From assembly GCA_030617565.1 (NCBI GenBank), contig JAUWVE010000045.1:1-10471 (forward strand): a stretch of DNA of 10,471 nt, in the 5' to 3' direction. This document shows, piece by piece, positions 1 through 6,862 of this stretch. How positions within the stretch are numbered: position 1 is the first letter of the stretch; each line of letters begins with the position of its first letter. The DNA comes from Gammaproteobacteria bacterium (GTDB taxonomy: Bacteria; Pseudomonadota; Gammaproteobacteria; BMS3Bbin11). The notes under the pieces are model-generated. The model saw only the letters and a program-made list of their open reading frames with translations. It made no database searches and was not told the DNA's origin. A program made the position numbers and the translations under genes.

Positions 1-17
1 TGTTTTTATTTGCCCTC

Positions 18-105
18 TTTCGCCGCGAGGGCGTACCTCCCACAAAACCCTGTAAGCAGCGAATACATGTTTTTTTAGGGTGGGAGGCGCGCCCTCACGG
101 CGAAA
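18..105. repeat. REP-like inverted pair, GTGGGAGG type
   Basis: Two 26-nt arms (18-43 read on the minus strand, 80-105 on the plus strand) match at 23 of 26 positions. Each starts GTGGGAGG, continues into a CGCCCTC block and ends CGGCGAAA, with the 5' heads facing each other across a 36-bp spacer. Each arm also has its own small hairpin, GAGG pairing with CCTC around a 5-nt loop. Two of the three arm mismatches fall in that loop (TACGC versus CGCGC), so the stem is preserved. This layout is typical of REP elements mobilised in trans by RAYT transposases; no such gene is in the window, so that link is inference. The pair lies just beyond the 3' end of the minus-strand hydrolase and could also stabilise or end its transcript, although there is no clear U-tract. 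Confidence 0.75.
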
Positions 106-169
106 AACTTAGCCTGGCGTCAACAAAATAGCAAAGATGAAACAAAATTGTGCACGATGGACGAAAGCC

Positions 170-1102
170 TCAGCGGCGCTCCAGCCAGACTTCCAGCCCC
201 TGCACGATGATGTCCAGATCCAGATCAAGCACCTCGGCAAGCCGATCATTGTCTAGCTGACAACCGTGTTTTTTCAGTTCCTGATAAATATATTGCTTCA
301 CAGCCGGTGCCAGCACCAATTCAGGGGCATCATGCTCAAGTGCCAATGCTGCCAGGTCATCAATCATACGATGCAAGGTATTTAAATAGATTACAGGCTC
401 GTCTAGTTGGCCGAAATGTGTCAAATACATCCGCTCCGGGTGCCAGGCCATCATACGATCAATGGAAGCATGCCAGGCGGGTGGATCAAACTGTACCGGG
501 GTGGTCGGCGGGAAAATAAAAGAATGGCCGTCACAATCGAGCTCTGGATAGGCAATGCCAAAGGTATCTCCAGTAAAAAAACCTCTGCTCTGCTCGTCCC
601 ATACACAGAAATGGTGCCTGGCATGGCCTGGAGTATCGAGTACCAGCAATTCTCTTTCGCCAAGCCTGAAACGATACATATCATCAGCTTCAATGACACG
701 GTTTTCATCAACAGGGATAATTTCCCCTACGCTATCACGTAAGCCCTGCTTGCCGTAAACTGCTTCTGCGCCGGCTATCAGGCGTGCGGGGTCAATCATA
801 TGCCTGCTGCCAAAGGGATGAATCACCAGTTGTGCATTCCGGCAAAGCTGCATCAACTTTCCCGCCCCACCCGCATGATCAAGGTGCACATGGGTAGGAA
901 TGATGAAATCTACGTTATTGAATGTTAAGCCCTGGTCAGCCAGCACAGCTTGCACGCGATCACATGTCTGTTCTACACCAGTATCAATAACTGCGGCGCG
1001 GTTGTTATCGATGATCAGATAACAGGCAGCCAGGCCGGGTCGCAGATAACCGGTATCGATCTGAATGATATTGTGGTCAAGTAGTTTGCTATACGTTTTC
1101 AC
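170..1102 (-). CDS. MBL-fold metallo-hydrolase (glyoxalase II-like superfamily)
   Basis: This is a predicted cytosolic metal-dependent hydrolase of 310 residues with the metallo-beta-lactamase fold. The full ligand set is visible: THVHLDH at 70-76 (H71, H73, D75, H76), H160 in TPGH, D179 in FTGDT and H229 in THFG, which fits a two-metal site. The family hydrolyses thioesters, lactones, phosphodiesters and other substrates, and the substrate cannot be read here. The protein is longer than a typical GloB glyoxalase II (about 255 residues) and has a helical C-terminal tail from about residue 250. There is no signal peptide or membrane segment. The start is GTG at 1102-1100, with only a weak AGG upstream; the preceding minus-strand DNA offers no better start. 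The gene is divergent from the downstream plus-strand genes and stands alone in the window. The family is near certain, the specific activity unknown. Confidence 0.9.
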   Translation of the reverse strand: MKTYSKLLDHNIIQIDTGYLRPGLAACYLIIDNNRAAVIDTGVEQTCDRVQAVLADQGLTFNNVDFIIPTHVHLDHAGGAGKLMQLCRNAQLVIHPFGSRHMIDPARLIAGAEAVYGKQGLRDSVGEIIPVDENRVIEADDMYRFRLGERELLVLDTPGHARHHFCVWDEQSRGFFTGDTFGIAYPELDCDGHSFIFPPTTPVQFDPPAWHASIDRMMAWHPERMYLTHFGQLDEPVIYLNTLHRMIDDLAALALEHDAPELVLAPAVKQYIYQELKKHGCQLDNDRLAEVLDLDLDIIVQGLEVWLERR

Positions 1103-1153
1103 TTATACAGCCTGTTATTAAAATATCAGTGGGCACTTCTAACTAGTTCAGGA

Positions 1154-1182
1154 TGAATAACCAGAATCAATAGTGGTGCCAA
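1154..1182 (-). promoter_or_regulatory. Candidate promoter for the MBL-fold hydrolase
   Basis: On the minus strand, TTGGCA (1182-1177, five of six bases of the sigma-70 -35 consensus) is followed 17 bp later by TATTCA (1159-1154, three of six of the -10 consensus). The spacing is ideal but the -10 lacks the important final T. It lies about 50 bp upstream of the GTG start. This is a candidate only. Confidence 0.3.
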
Positions 1183-1293
1183 CTATCTTACATGTTTTTA
1201 TTTTCCCTACAGATGTTATTATTAGACAATTACAAAAGAAACCCTTACTAAATCAGGTATCGGACACTCAATCAATACCCTCTACAATAAATA

Positions 1294-1788
1294 ATGGCAA
1301 AAGATACGGATAATCAGGTATACCGGGTAATCATGGATGGCTATTTTCTTGCAGACACCAGCAAGGCACAGGTGATCAGAAAGTTAAAGAGACTGTTTGG
1401 GATCACTGAAGAAAAAATGTTGAATATGTTCGATGGTCAGCCAACCATCATCAAAAATCAGCTTCCGAAACACCAGGCCTATCAATACCTCAGGACGATT
1501 ACCAATGCGGGCGCCGCCTGTCATATCGACAAACTGAACATGGCTGGTCCTGAAGAAACAACGCAAATTCCTGTCCATATTGAAAGAGTCAGTGAAATAG
1601 ATAGCTTTGATCCTCTGGACACTATCAAAAAGCGCATCAGGGACAGAAACGATTTCAGTGAGGTCATGCGGCAGGAACTGCTGGAAATGGACCAGGTGCG
1701 TAAAAAAAGCGACCTGATCATTATTTCAACATTTGTTTTCCTGTTTCTAATTCTTATTGCCACAATTATTTTTCTTTTCCTGCTTTGA
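1294..1788 (+). CDS. Small tail-anchored membrane protein, function unknown
   Basis: This 164-residue protein has a soluble N-terminal domain and one C-terminal membrane anchor. Residues about 9-80 look like a compact alpha/beta unit: a YRVIMDGYF strand, a basic helix, an FGITEEK turn, a QPTIIKN strand, and a helix leading to GAACHID. I recall this pattern (strand, helix, 'G.P.vIk', helix, 'aGa.c.i') at the N-termini of several gammaproteobacterial membrane proteins, but I cannot name a Pfam family. Residues about 90-138 are polar and charged. Residues 141-164 are an unbroken hydrophobic segment that ends at the last residue, preceded by RKKSD, so the soluble part is predicted to be cytoplasmic. 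The ATG start has no evident Shine-Dalgarno sequence. Codon use resembles its neighbours. It reads as a real gene because of its length, domain-like pattern and clean anchor; its role is unknown. Confidence 0.75.
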   Translation: MAKDTDNQVYRVIMDGYFLADTSKAQVIRKLKRLFGITEEKMLNMFDGQPTIIKNQLPKHQAYQYLRTITNAGAACHIDKLNMAGPEETTQIPVHIERVSEIDSFDPLDTIKKRIRDRNDFSEVMRQELLEMDQVRKKSDLIIISTFVFLFLILIATIIFLFLL

Positions 1789-1970
1789 CATAGAATATTC
1801 TCATTCCACGCTCAGGCAATGTGGCAGGTGCCAGCTTACAATTTTATAGTGACAAGGCATTTTATATTGCAGCCCCGGATATTTCGGGCCTCTGATGATG
1901 CGAGTCCGTCTATAGATCAGAGACTCCTTAGAAGGTTTCAAACTTTCAATACTTTAGACTCTTTCTGCTG

Positions 1971-1976
1971 TATAAT
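1971..1976 (+). promoter_or_regulatory. bipA promoter, -10 box
   Basis: A perfect TATAAT is followed at once by the GC-rich stretch CCGCGCCC. Transcription would start near 1982-1984, leaving a leader of about 27 nt before the bipA GTG. No good -35 lies at 16-18 bp: TTCAAT at 1945-1950 is 20 bp away and poor. A GC-rich discriminator after a strong -10 is known from stringently controlled promoters of translation genes, so ppGpp/DksA repression is a plausible inference. Confidence 0.55.
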
Positions 1977-2009
1977 CCGCGCCCTTTCCTTCCCTACTCG
2001 GCTAGAAAC

Positions 2010-3836
2010 GTGTCACGCAAACTTCGAAATATCGCAATCATCGCCCATGTTGACCATGGTAAAACAACCCTTGTTGATGCCCTGCTTGAGCAATCTGGCA
2101 CATTTGGTGAACGTGAACAGGCGCCAGAGCGTGCCATGGATTCCAATGATCTTGAGCGGGAGCGTGGCATTACTATTCTTGCGAAAAACACATCAGTTGA
2201 CTGGAAAGATCACACAATCAATATCGTCGATACCCCCGGCCATGCGGATTTTGGCGGGGAGGTAGAGCGCGTACTGTCGATGGTTGATTCTGTCCTGCTT
2301 CTGGTCGATGCAGTGGAAGGGCCGATGCCACAGACCCGGTTTGTTACCCAGAAAGCCTTTAATATGGGCTTCAAGCCTATCGTGGTCATCAACAAGATCG
2401 ACCGTGACGGCTCACGACCTGACTGGGTCATGGATCAAACCTTTGATCTGTTTGACCGCCTCGGCGGCACCGATGAACAACTTGATTTCCCGGTCGTCTA
2501 TGCCTCAGCCATCAATGGTTATGCCACGCTCGACCCGGATGTTAAAACTGACAACATGGATGCCCTGTTTGACATGATTATCGAACATGTCAGTGCGCCG
2601 GATGTCGATGTCAACGGCCCGCTGCAGCTACAGGTTTCAGCCCTCGATTACGATTCCTACAAGGGCATTATTGGTATCGGTCGTATTTCTCGTGGCAAGC
2701 TAAAATCCAATACACCGGTTAAAGTCATCGATACCGAAGGCAAACAACGGAACGGGCGTGTGCTGCAGGTTATGGGTCTGCATGGCTTGCAGCGAACAGA
2801 AATAGAAGAAGCTGAGGCAGGAGATATCATTGCCTTCAGTGGTATGGACGAGTTATATATTTCGGATACCCTGTGTGACCCGGAGAATGTCGAGGCCCTG
2901 ACACCACTATCAGTCGATGAACCCACTGTCAGCATGTTCTTCCAGGTCAACAACTCACCTTTTGCAGGCAAGGAAGGCAAATATGTTACTTCCCGCCAGA
3001 TTCGCGACCGCCTGCAAAAAGAATTACTGCATAATGTCGCGCTGCGTGTGGAAGACACTCCGGATCCTGATAAATTCCGTGTCTCCGGGCGCGGCGAACT
3101 GCATCTTTCTATCCTTATTGAAAACATGCGTCGCGAAGGCTTTGAAATGGGTGTCTCCCGACCGGTGGTCATCATCCATGAAGTCGATGGAGAACAGCAT
3201 GAACCCTATGAAATGCTTACGGTCGATGTAGAAGCGGAGCACCAGGGCACCGTCATGGAGAAACTGGGTGAGCGCAAAGGTGAACTGGCAGGCATGCAGC
3301 CCGATGGACGTGGCCGTGTCAGACTGGATTATATTATTCCCGCCCGCGGACTGATCGGCTTTCGTACTGAATTTCTGACATCCACCCAGGGCACCGGGCT
3401 GATGCACCATGTATTTGATCATTATGGCAAGGTTAAACCCGGCGAGGTTGGTCAACGTATGAATGGTGTGTTGATCGCCAATGGTAGCGGTAAATGCCTT
3501 GGCTTTTCCCTGTTCAATCTACAGGAACGGGGCCGATTGTTTATCGGTCCCGGTGCAGAAGTCTATGAAGGCAGCATCATTGGCATACACTCACGCTCAA
3601 ACGACCTCGTCGTTAACCCGCTGAAGGGCAAACAGCTAACTAACGTCCGAGCTTCTGGCACCGATGAAGCGATTGACCTTGTTCCACCCATTAAATTCAC
3701 ACTGGAACAGGCACTGGAATTCATCAATGATGATGAACTGGTCGAAGTGACACCGACAAGTATACGTATTCGTAAAAAACTGCTGCTGGAACATGAGCGC
3801 AAGAAAGCCTCGCGTGTGCCTAAATCTGAAAGATAA
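2010..3836 (+). CDS. bipA: Ribosome-associated translational GTPase BipA/TypA
   Basis: BipA (TypA) is a translational GTPase related to EF-G and LepA. It binds the 70S ribosome and supports 50S subunit assembly, notably in cold or stress. At 608 residues it is full length for the family. The GTPase motifs are intact: G1 AHVDHGKT at 12-19, G2 RGIT at 52-55, G3 DTPGH at 74-78, G4 NKID at 128-131 and G5 SAING at 166-170. Domain II follows from about 200, then the EF-G-like domains III and V, and the BipA-specific C-terminal domain with the basic RIRKK stretch near the end. The start is GTG at 2010, chosen because the protein then begins MSRKLRNIAIIAHVDHGK, matching the family N-terminus, and no ATG lies in frame between the -10 box and this codon. 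There is no recognisable Shine-Dalgarno sequence. It has its own promoter and is probably transcribed alone. Identification is firm. Confidence 0.97.
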   Translation: MSRKLRNIAIIAHVDHGKTTLVDALLEQSGTFGEREQAPERAMDSNDLERERGITILAKNTSVDWKDHTINIVDTPGHADFGGEVERVLSMVDSVLLLVDAVEGPMPQTRFVTQKAFNMGFKPIVVINKIDRDGSRPDWVMDQTFDLFDRLGGTDEQLDFPVVYASAINGYATLDPDVKTDNMDALFDMIIEHVSAPDVDVNGPLQLQVSALDYDSYKGIIGIGRISRGKLKSNTPVKVIDTEGKQRNGRVLQVMGLHGLQRTEIEEAEAGDIIAFSGMDELYISDTLCDPENVEALTPLSVDEPTVSMFFQVNNSPFAGKEGKYVTSRQIRDRLQKELLHNVALRVEDTPDPDKFRVSGRGELHLSILIENMRREGFEMGVSRPVVIIHEVDGEQHEPYEMLTVDVEAEHQGTVMEKLGERKGELAGMQPDGRGRVRLDYIIPARGLIGFRTEFLTSTQGTGLMHHVFDHYGKVKPGEVGQRMNGVLIANGSGKCLGFSLFNLQERGRLFIGPGAEVYEGSIIGIHSRSNDLVVNPLKGKQLTNVRASGTDEAIDLVPPIKFTLEQALEFINDDELVEVTPTSIRIRKKLLLEHERKKASRVPKSER

Positions 3837-3845
3837 ACTGCTTTT

Positions 3846-3983
3846 ACCACAGAGGTCACAGAGGACACGGAGAAAGCCTTCTTGAATCATGTAAGATCAT
3901 TCATATGTTTCAGTTTTGCATTGATCCTGTCACACGAAAAAATAACATAAAAAAACCTCTGTGACCTCCGTGTCCTCTGTGGT
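3846..3983. repeat. MITE-like inverted repeat built of 9-bp units
   Basis: Two 28-nt arms (3846-3873 and 3956-3983) flank an 82-bp centre. Each arm, read inward, begins ACCACAGAGG and consists of three tandem 9-mers of the form NCACRGAGG. The left arm order is CCACAGAGG, TCACAGAGG, ACACGGAGA. The right arm (reverse complement) is CCACAGAGG, ACACGGAGG, TCACAGAGG, so the second and third units are swapped. Related 'ACCACAGAGG..ACACGGAG' repeats are, from my memory, scattered in intergenic DNA of many proteobacteria; no copy number can be given here. The element starts 10 bp after the bipA stop and ends 36 bp before pepN. Read-through RNA from bipA could form a long hairpin and limit transcription into pepN. 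Confidence 0.75.
3921..3948 (+). promoter_or_regulatory. Candidate pepN promoter inside the repeat's central region
   Basis: TTGATC (3921-3926) is separated by 16 bp from TAACAT (3943-3948); each matches four of six consensus bases. It lies between the two arms of the inverted repeat, so a transcript starting near 3955 would contain only the right arm and would escape the hairpin. The match is modest and no other good candidate was seen between bipA and pepN. Confidence 0.3.
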
Positions 3984-4006
3984 GAAATAGCCTTTTAGCC
4001 TTTAAA

Positions 4007-4012
4007 TAGGAA
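4007..4012 (+). promoter_or_regulatory. pepN ribosome binding site
   Basis: TAGGAA lies about 7 nt before the ATG at 4020 and is the only clear Shine-Dalgarno match among the starts in this window. It fixes the pepN start. Confidence 0.6.
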
Positions 4013-4019
4013 CCCCCCA

Positions 4020-6653
4020 ATGCGCGATGCCACCCCTTCAGCTATATACCTGAAAGACTACCGCAAACCCGATTATTTGATTGACACGGTTGATCTTGAA
4101 TTCGATCTAAAACCAGGCCAGACGACTGTCTCTTCCCTTATGCAGGTTCGCCGCCGTGCCGGCGTTGCAGAATCTGCGGCCCTGGTGCTCGACGGCCAGG
4201 AACTTGAACTTATTTCTGTAATTGTTAACGATACACCACGGAATATCTCCACCCTGCTGCAGACCGATGATGAACTGACACTGACATCACTGCCGGATCA
4301 ATTCACTCTTGAAATAATCTGTAGCATCAAACCTGAGTTAAACACCAAACTCGAAGGCCTGTATAAATCCGGCAGCATGTACTGCACTCAATGTGAAGCC
4401 GAAGGCTTCCGGCGCATCACCTATTTTCCTGATCGGCCGGATATCATGGCTCGCTTCAGCACCCGTATTACCGCAGATAAAACCGACTACCCGGTACTGC
4501 TATCAAACGGCAACCTTGTCGAGAGTGGTGACAGTGATGGCAACCGTCACTGGGCATACTGGGAAGACCCCTACCCCAAGCCGTGTTATTTGTTTGCACT
4601 GGTAGCTGGCCCTCTATCTGTTCTCGAAGACAGCTACCGTACGGCATCAGGCCGTGAAGTCGCGCTGAAGCTTTATACCGAACCTCACAATAGCAGTAAA
4701 ACCGATCATGCCATGCGCTCTCTAAAACAGGCCATGCGCTGGGATGAAGAGGTGTTTGGCCTCGAATATGATCTCGACAGTTTCATGATCGTCGCAGTTG
4801 ATGATTTCAACATGGGTGCGATGGAAAACAAGGGCCTGAATATTTTTAACACCGCCTGCGTACTGGCCCGACCCGACACGGCGACGGATGCCGACTATGA
4901 CCGTATACAATCTATCGTTGGTCATGAATATTTCCATAACTGGACGGGCAATCGTGTCACCTGCCGTGACTGGTTTCAGCTGAGCCTGAAAGAAGGTTTA
5001 ACGGTTTTCCGTGATCAGGAGTTTAGCGCAGACCTTAACTCCCGAGCAGTGAAGCGTATTGAAGAAGTGCGCGTACTGCGCGGTCATCAGTTTCCTGAAG
5101 ATGACGGCCCCACGGCGCATCCTGTCAGGCCTGATAATTACATAGAAATCAGTAACTTCTATACTTCAACCATCTACCGCAAAGGTGCTGAAGTAATCCG
5201 TATGATGCATACCCTGATCGGCACAGGTGCCTTTCGGCGTGGTATGAAACTTTATTTTCTGCGCCACGATGGCCAGGCGGTCACTACAGATGATTTTGTC
5301 GCCGCTATGGAAGATGCAAGCAAGCAGGACCTGTCTCAATTTCGTCTCTGGTACAGCCAGGCCGGTACACCCGAGCTTGAGATCAGCACACAGTTTGATG
5401 AAGAGAAAGCTGAACTGAGACTCGAGGTCAGTCAGCATACACCCGACACTCCTGGCCAGTCGAATAAACAGGCGCTGCATATTCCCTTCTCAATTGGTCT
5501 GCTCGATGAAGATGGCAATGACATCGCCGTGCAACTGAACAGCGATGAGAAAGCCCCTGCAGCAGGCACCCGGACACTGGATATACGCAACAACAACGAA
5601 ATCTTCATATTCAAAACGGGCAACAAGCGTCCACTACTTTCCCTGCTGCGAAACTTCTCCGCACCGGTTCGCATCACCAGCAAGCGGCCACAGGAAGAAC
5701 TTTGCTTTCAGCTGCGTCACGACAGCGACCCGTTTAATCGATGGGAAGCCGGTCAGCAACTGGCCATGGGTCAGATGCAGGCACTGATAGCGGATATGAA
5801 CCATCAGGCTCCAGACAGTGTCTTCGAGGCATTTGCAGAAGTCCTCGGCAATCCGGCGCTGGATCAGGCCCTGATCGCTGAAATCTTCACCCTGCCGGGT
5901 GAAGGCTACCTTGCAGACAACATGGAAACTGTGGATGTAGAAGGCATCCACAGGGCAAGGCTCCGCTTCAGAGAACTGCTTGCACATAAACTGGAAGAAC
6001 AGTTCAGCGCTATTGCCGATAGAAAAGAAACCAATAAGCCATACAGCTTTAACGCTGAGGATGTTGCCAGACGACGATTGCATAATCTGTCTCTGTCATT
6101 CCTGATGGAATTACCCGACCGCAAATATGTAGAACTTTGCCTGGACCATTTTCAGCAGGCGGACAATATGACCGATAGTCTGAGTGCACTGGTTGCCCTG
6201 TCCAACCGTGACTGCGATGCCTGCAGCCAGGCACTGAATACATTCTACGAAAAATGGTCTGCTGATGTTCTGGTAGTGAATAAATGGCTATCGGTACAGG
6301 CTATGTCCCGTCTGCCCGGGACTCTCGACAAAGTTCGTCAACTGACAAAGCATGAGGCCTTTGATATCAGGAACCCGAACAAGGTGCGTGCGCTGATAGG
6401 CAGTTTCTGCGGCGCGAATCAGGCTCAGTTTCATGCCGCGAATGGTGATGGATATGTATTTTTGACCGGTAATATAATAGAACTTGATGCCCTGAACCCA
6501 CAAATTGCCGCCCGATTATTAACACCTCTTACTCGATGGAAGCGCATGGATAGTAAGCGGCAGTCACTGATGAAACAGGCATTGGAAACCATTCTTGCAC
6601 ACCAGGGACTTTCCCGCGACGTGTTTGAGATAGCCAGCAAGTCGCTTGCCTGA
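4020..6653 (+). CDS. pepN: Aminopeptidase N (M1 family zinc metallopeptidase)
   Basis: PepN removes N-terminal amino acids from peptides in the cytoplasm and is a main enzyme of late peptide breakdown downstream of ATP-dependent proteases. The protein has 877 residues, against 870 in E. coli. The zinc site HExxH-x18-E is complete (H302, E303, H306, E325), the substrate N-terminus loop GAMEN is at 266-270, and the catalytic tyrosine is Y386 in TIYRKGAEVIRM. All sit exactly five residues after the E. coli positions (GAMEN 261-265, H297, H301, E320, Y381). The four-domain layout is N-terminal beta (to about 195), thermolysin-like catalytic (about 196-445), middle beta (to about 550) and helical C-terminal domain. 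There is no signal peptide. The ATG start is supported by AGGAA about 8 nt upstream. The frame is intact. Its nearest features are repeat elements on both sides, so it is probably monocistronic. Confidence 0.97.
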   Translation: MRDATPSAIYLKDYRKPDYLIDTVDLEFDLKPGQTTVSSLMQVRRRAGVAESAALVLDGQELELISVIVNDTPRNISTLLQTDDELTLTSLPDQFTLEIICSIKPELNTKLEGLYKSGSMYCTQCEAEGFRRITYFPDRPDIMARFSTRITADKTDYPVLLSNGNLVESGDSDGNRHWAYWEDPYPKPCYLFALVAGPLSVLEDSYRTASGREVALKLYTEPHNSSKTDHAMRSLKQAMRWDEEVFGLEYDLDSFMIVAVDDFNMGAMENKGLNIFNTACVLARPDTATDADYDRIQSIVGHEYFHNWTGNRVTCRDWFQLSLKEGLTVFRDQEFSADLNSRAVKRIEEVRVLRGHQFPEDDGPTAHPVRPDNYIEISNFYTSTIYRKGAEVIRMMHTLIGTGAFRRGMKLYFLRHDGQAVTTDDFVAAMEDASKQDLSQFRLWYSQAGTPELEISTQFDEEKAELRLEVSQHTPDTPGQSNKQALHIPFSIGLLDEDGNDIAVQLNSDEKAPAAGTRTLDIRNNNEIFIFKTGNKRPLLSLLRNFSAPVRITSKRPQEELCFQLRHDSDPFNRWEAGQQLAMGQMQALIADMNHQAPDSVFEAFAEVLGNPALDQALIAEIFTLPGEGYLADNMETVDVEGIHRARLRFRELLAHKLEEQFSAIADRKETNKPYSFNAEDVARRRLHNLSLSFLMELPDRKYVELCLDHFQQADNMTDSLSALVALSNRDCDACSQALNTFYEKWSADVLVVNKWLSVQAMSRLPGTLDKVRQLTKHEAFDIRNPNKVRALIGSFCGANQAQFHAANGDGYVFLTGNIIELDALNPQIAARLLTPLTRWKRMDSKRQSLMKQALETILAHQGLSRDVFEIASKSLA

Positions 6654-6669
6654 TTAAATTATCCCACCT

Positions 6670-6749
6670 GTAGGAGAGCGCCGCTCTCGGCGGCGATTAT
6701 TTTCATGATTATGCGAAACCATGACAATCACGCCGAGCGACGCTCCTAC
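6670..6749. repeat. REP-like inverted pair, GTAG type
   Basis: One unit runs on the plus strand (6670-6698) and a shorter one on the minus strand (6749-6726). Both start GTAGGAG and end GATT, with the GTAG heads pointing outward. The plus unit carries a hairpin GAGAGC-GCC-GCTCTC (6674-6688). The minus unit carries GAGC-GTC-GCTC. The plus unit has two extra bases on each side of the stem, so the length change keeps base pairing. A GTAG head followed by an imperfect hairpin is the known signature of REPs recognised by RAYT (TnpA-REP) transposases in gammaproteobacteria. The pair starts 17 bp after the pepN stop and may protect or end that transcript. Confidence 0.8.
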
Positions 6750-6828
6750 GAAAGGCGGATTTTGAACAGCAATTTCACCCTGCGGCCAACGCCACGGATA
6801 ACACGGTCTTTTAGAATAGAACATCAGT

Positions 6829-6834
6829 TATAAT
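6829..6834 (+). promoter_or_regulatory. Candidate -10 box for the oxidoreductase gene
   Basis: A perfect TATAAT lies 28 bp before the ATG at 6863, which gives a leader of about 20 nt. No good -35 sequence is present at 16-18 bp (the bases there read GTCTTT or close to it), so the promoter is weak or needs an activator, if real. Confidence 0.45.
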
Positions 6835-6862
6835 CAGCAAAAATTAACCTTGTGATCTACTG

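Noticed and set aside
170..1102. Calling the hydrolase GloB (glyoxalase II)
   Set aside because: Metal ligands fit the superfamily, but length and C-terminal region differ from GloB, and no substrate-specific residues could be recognised.
1222..1251. TTAGAC-N18-TACTAA as promoter of the 164-residue gene
   Set aside because: It has only two and three matches to the consensus hexamers; not better than chance in this AT-rich spacer.
1892..1940. CTGATGA followed by a short stem, suggesting a hammerhead ribozyme
   Set aside because: The required GAAA core after stem II is missing (the sequence reads GAAG further on) and the stems interleave instead of forming the three-way junction.
1819..2265. 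148-codon plus-strand open frame across the bipA start
   Set aside because: It overlaps bipA in another frame, crosses the bipA promoter, and its translation has no domain-like pattern; it is a shadow.
5634..6083. 149-codon minus-strand open frame inside pepN, and 2657-3175 inside bipA
   Set aside because: Both are antisense to well-conserved genes, have no start signals and low-complexity translations typical of antisense frames.
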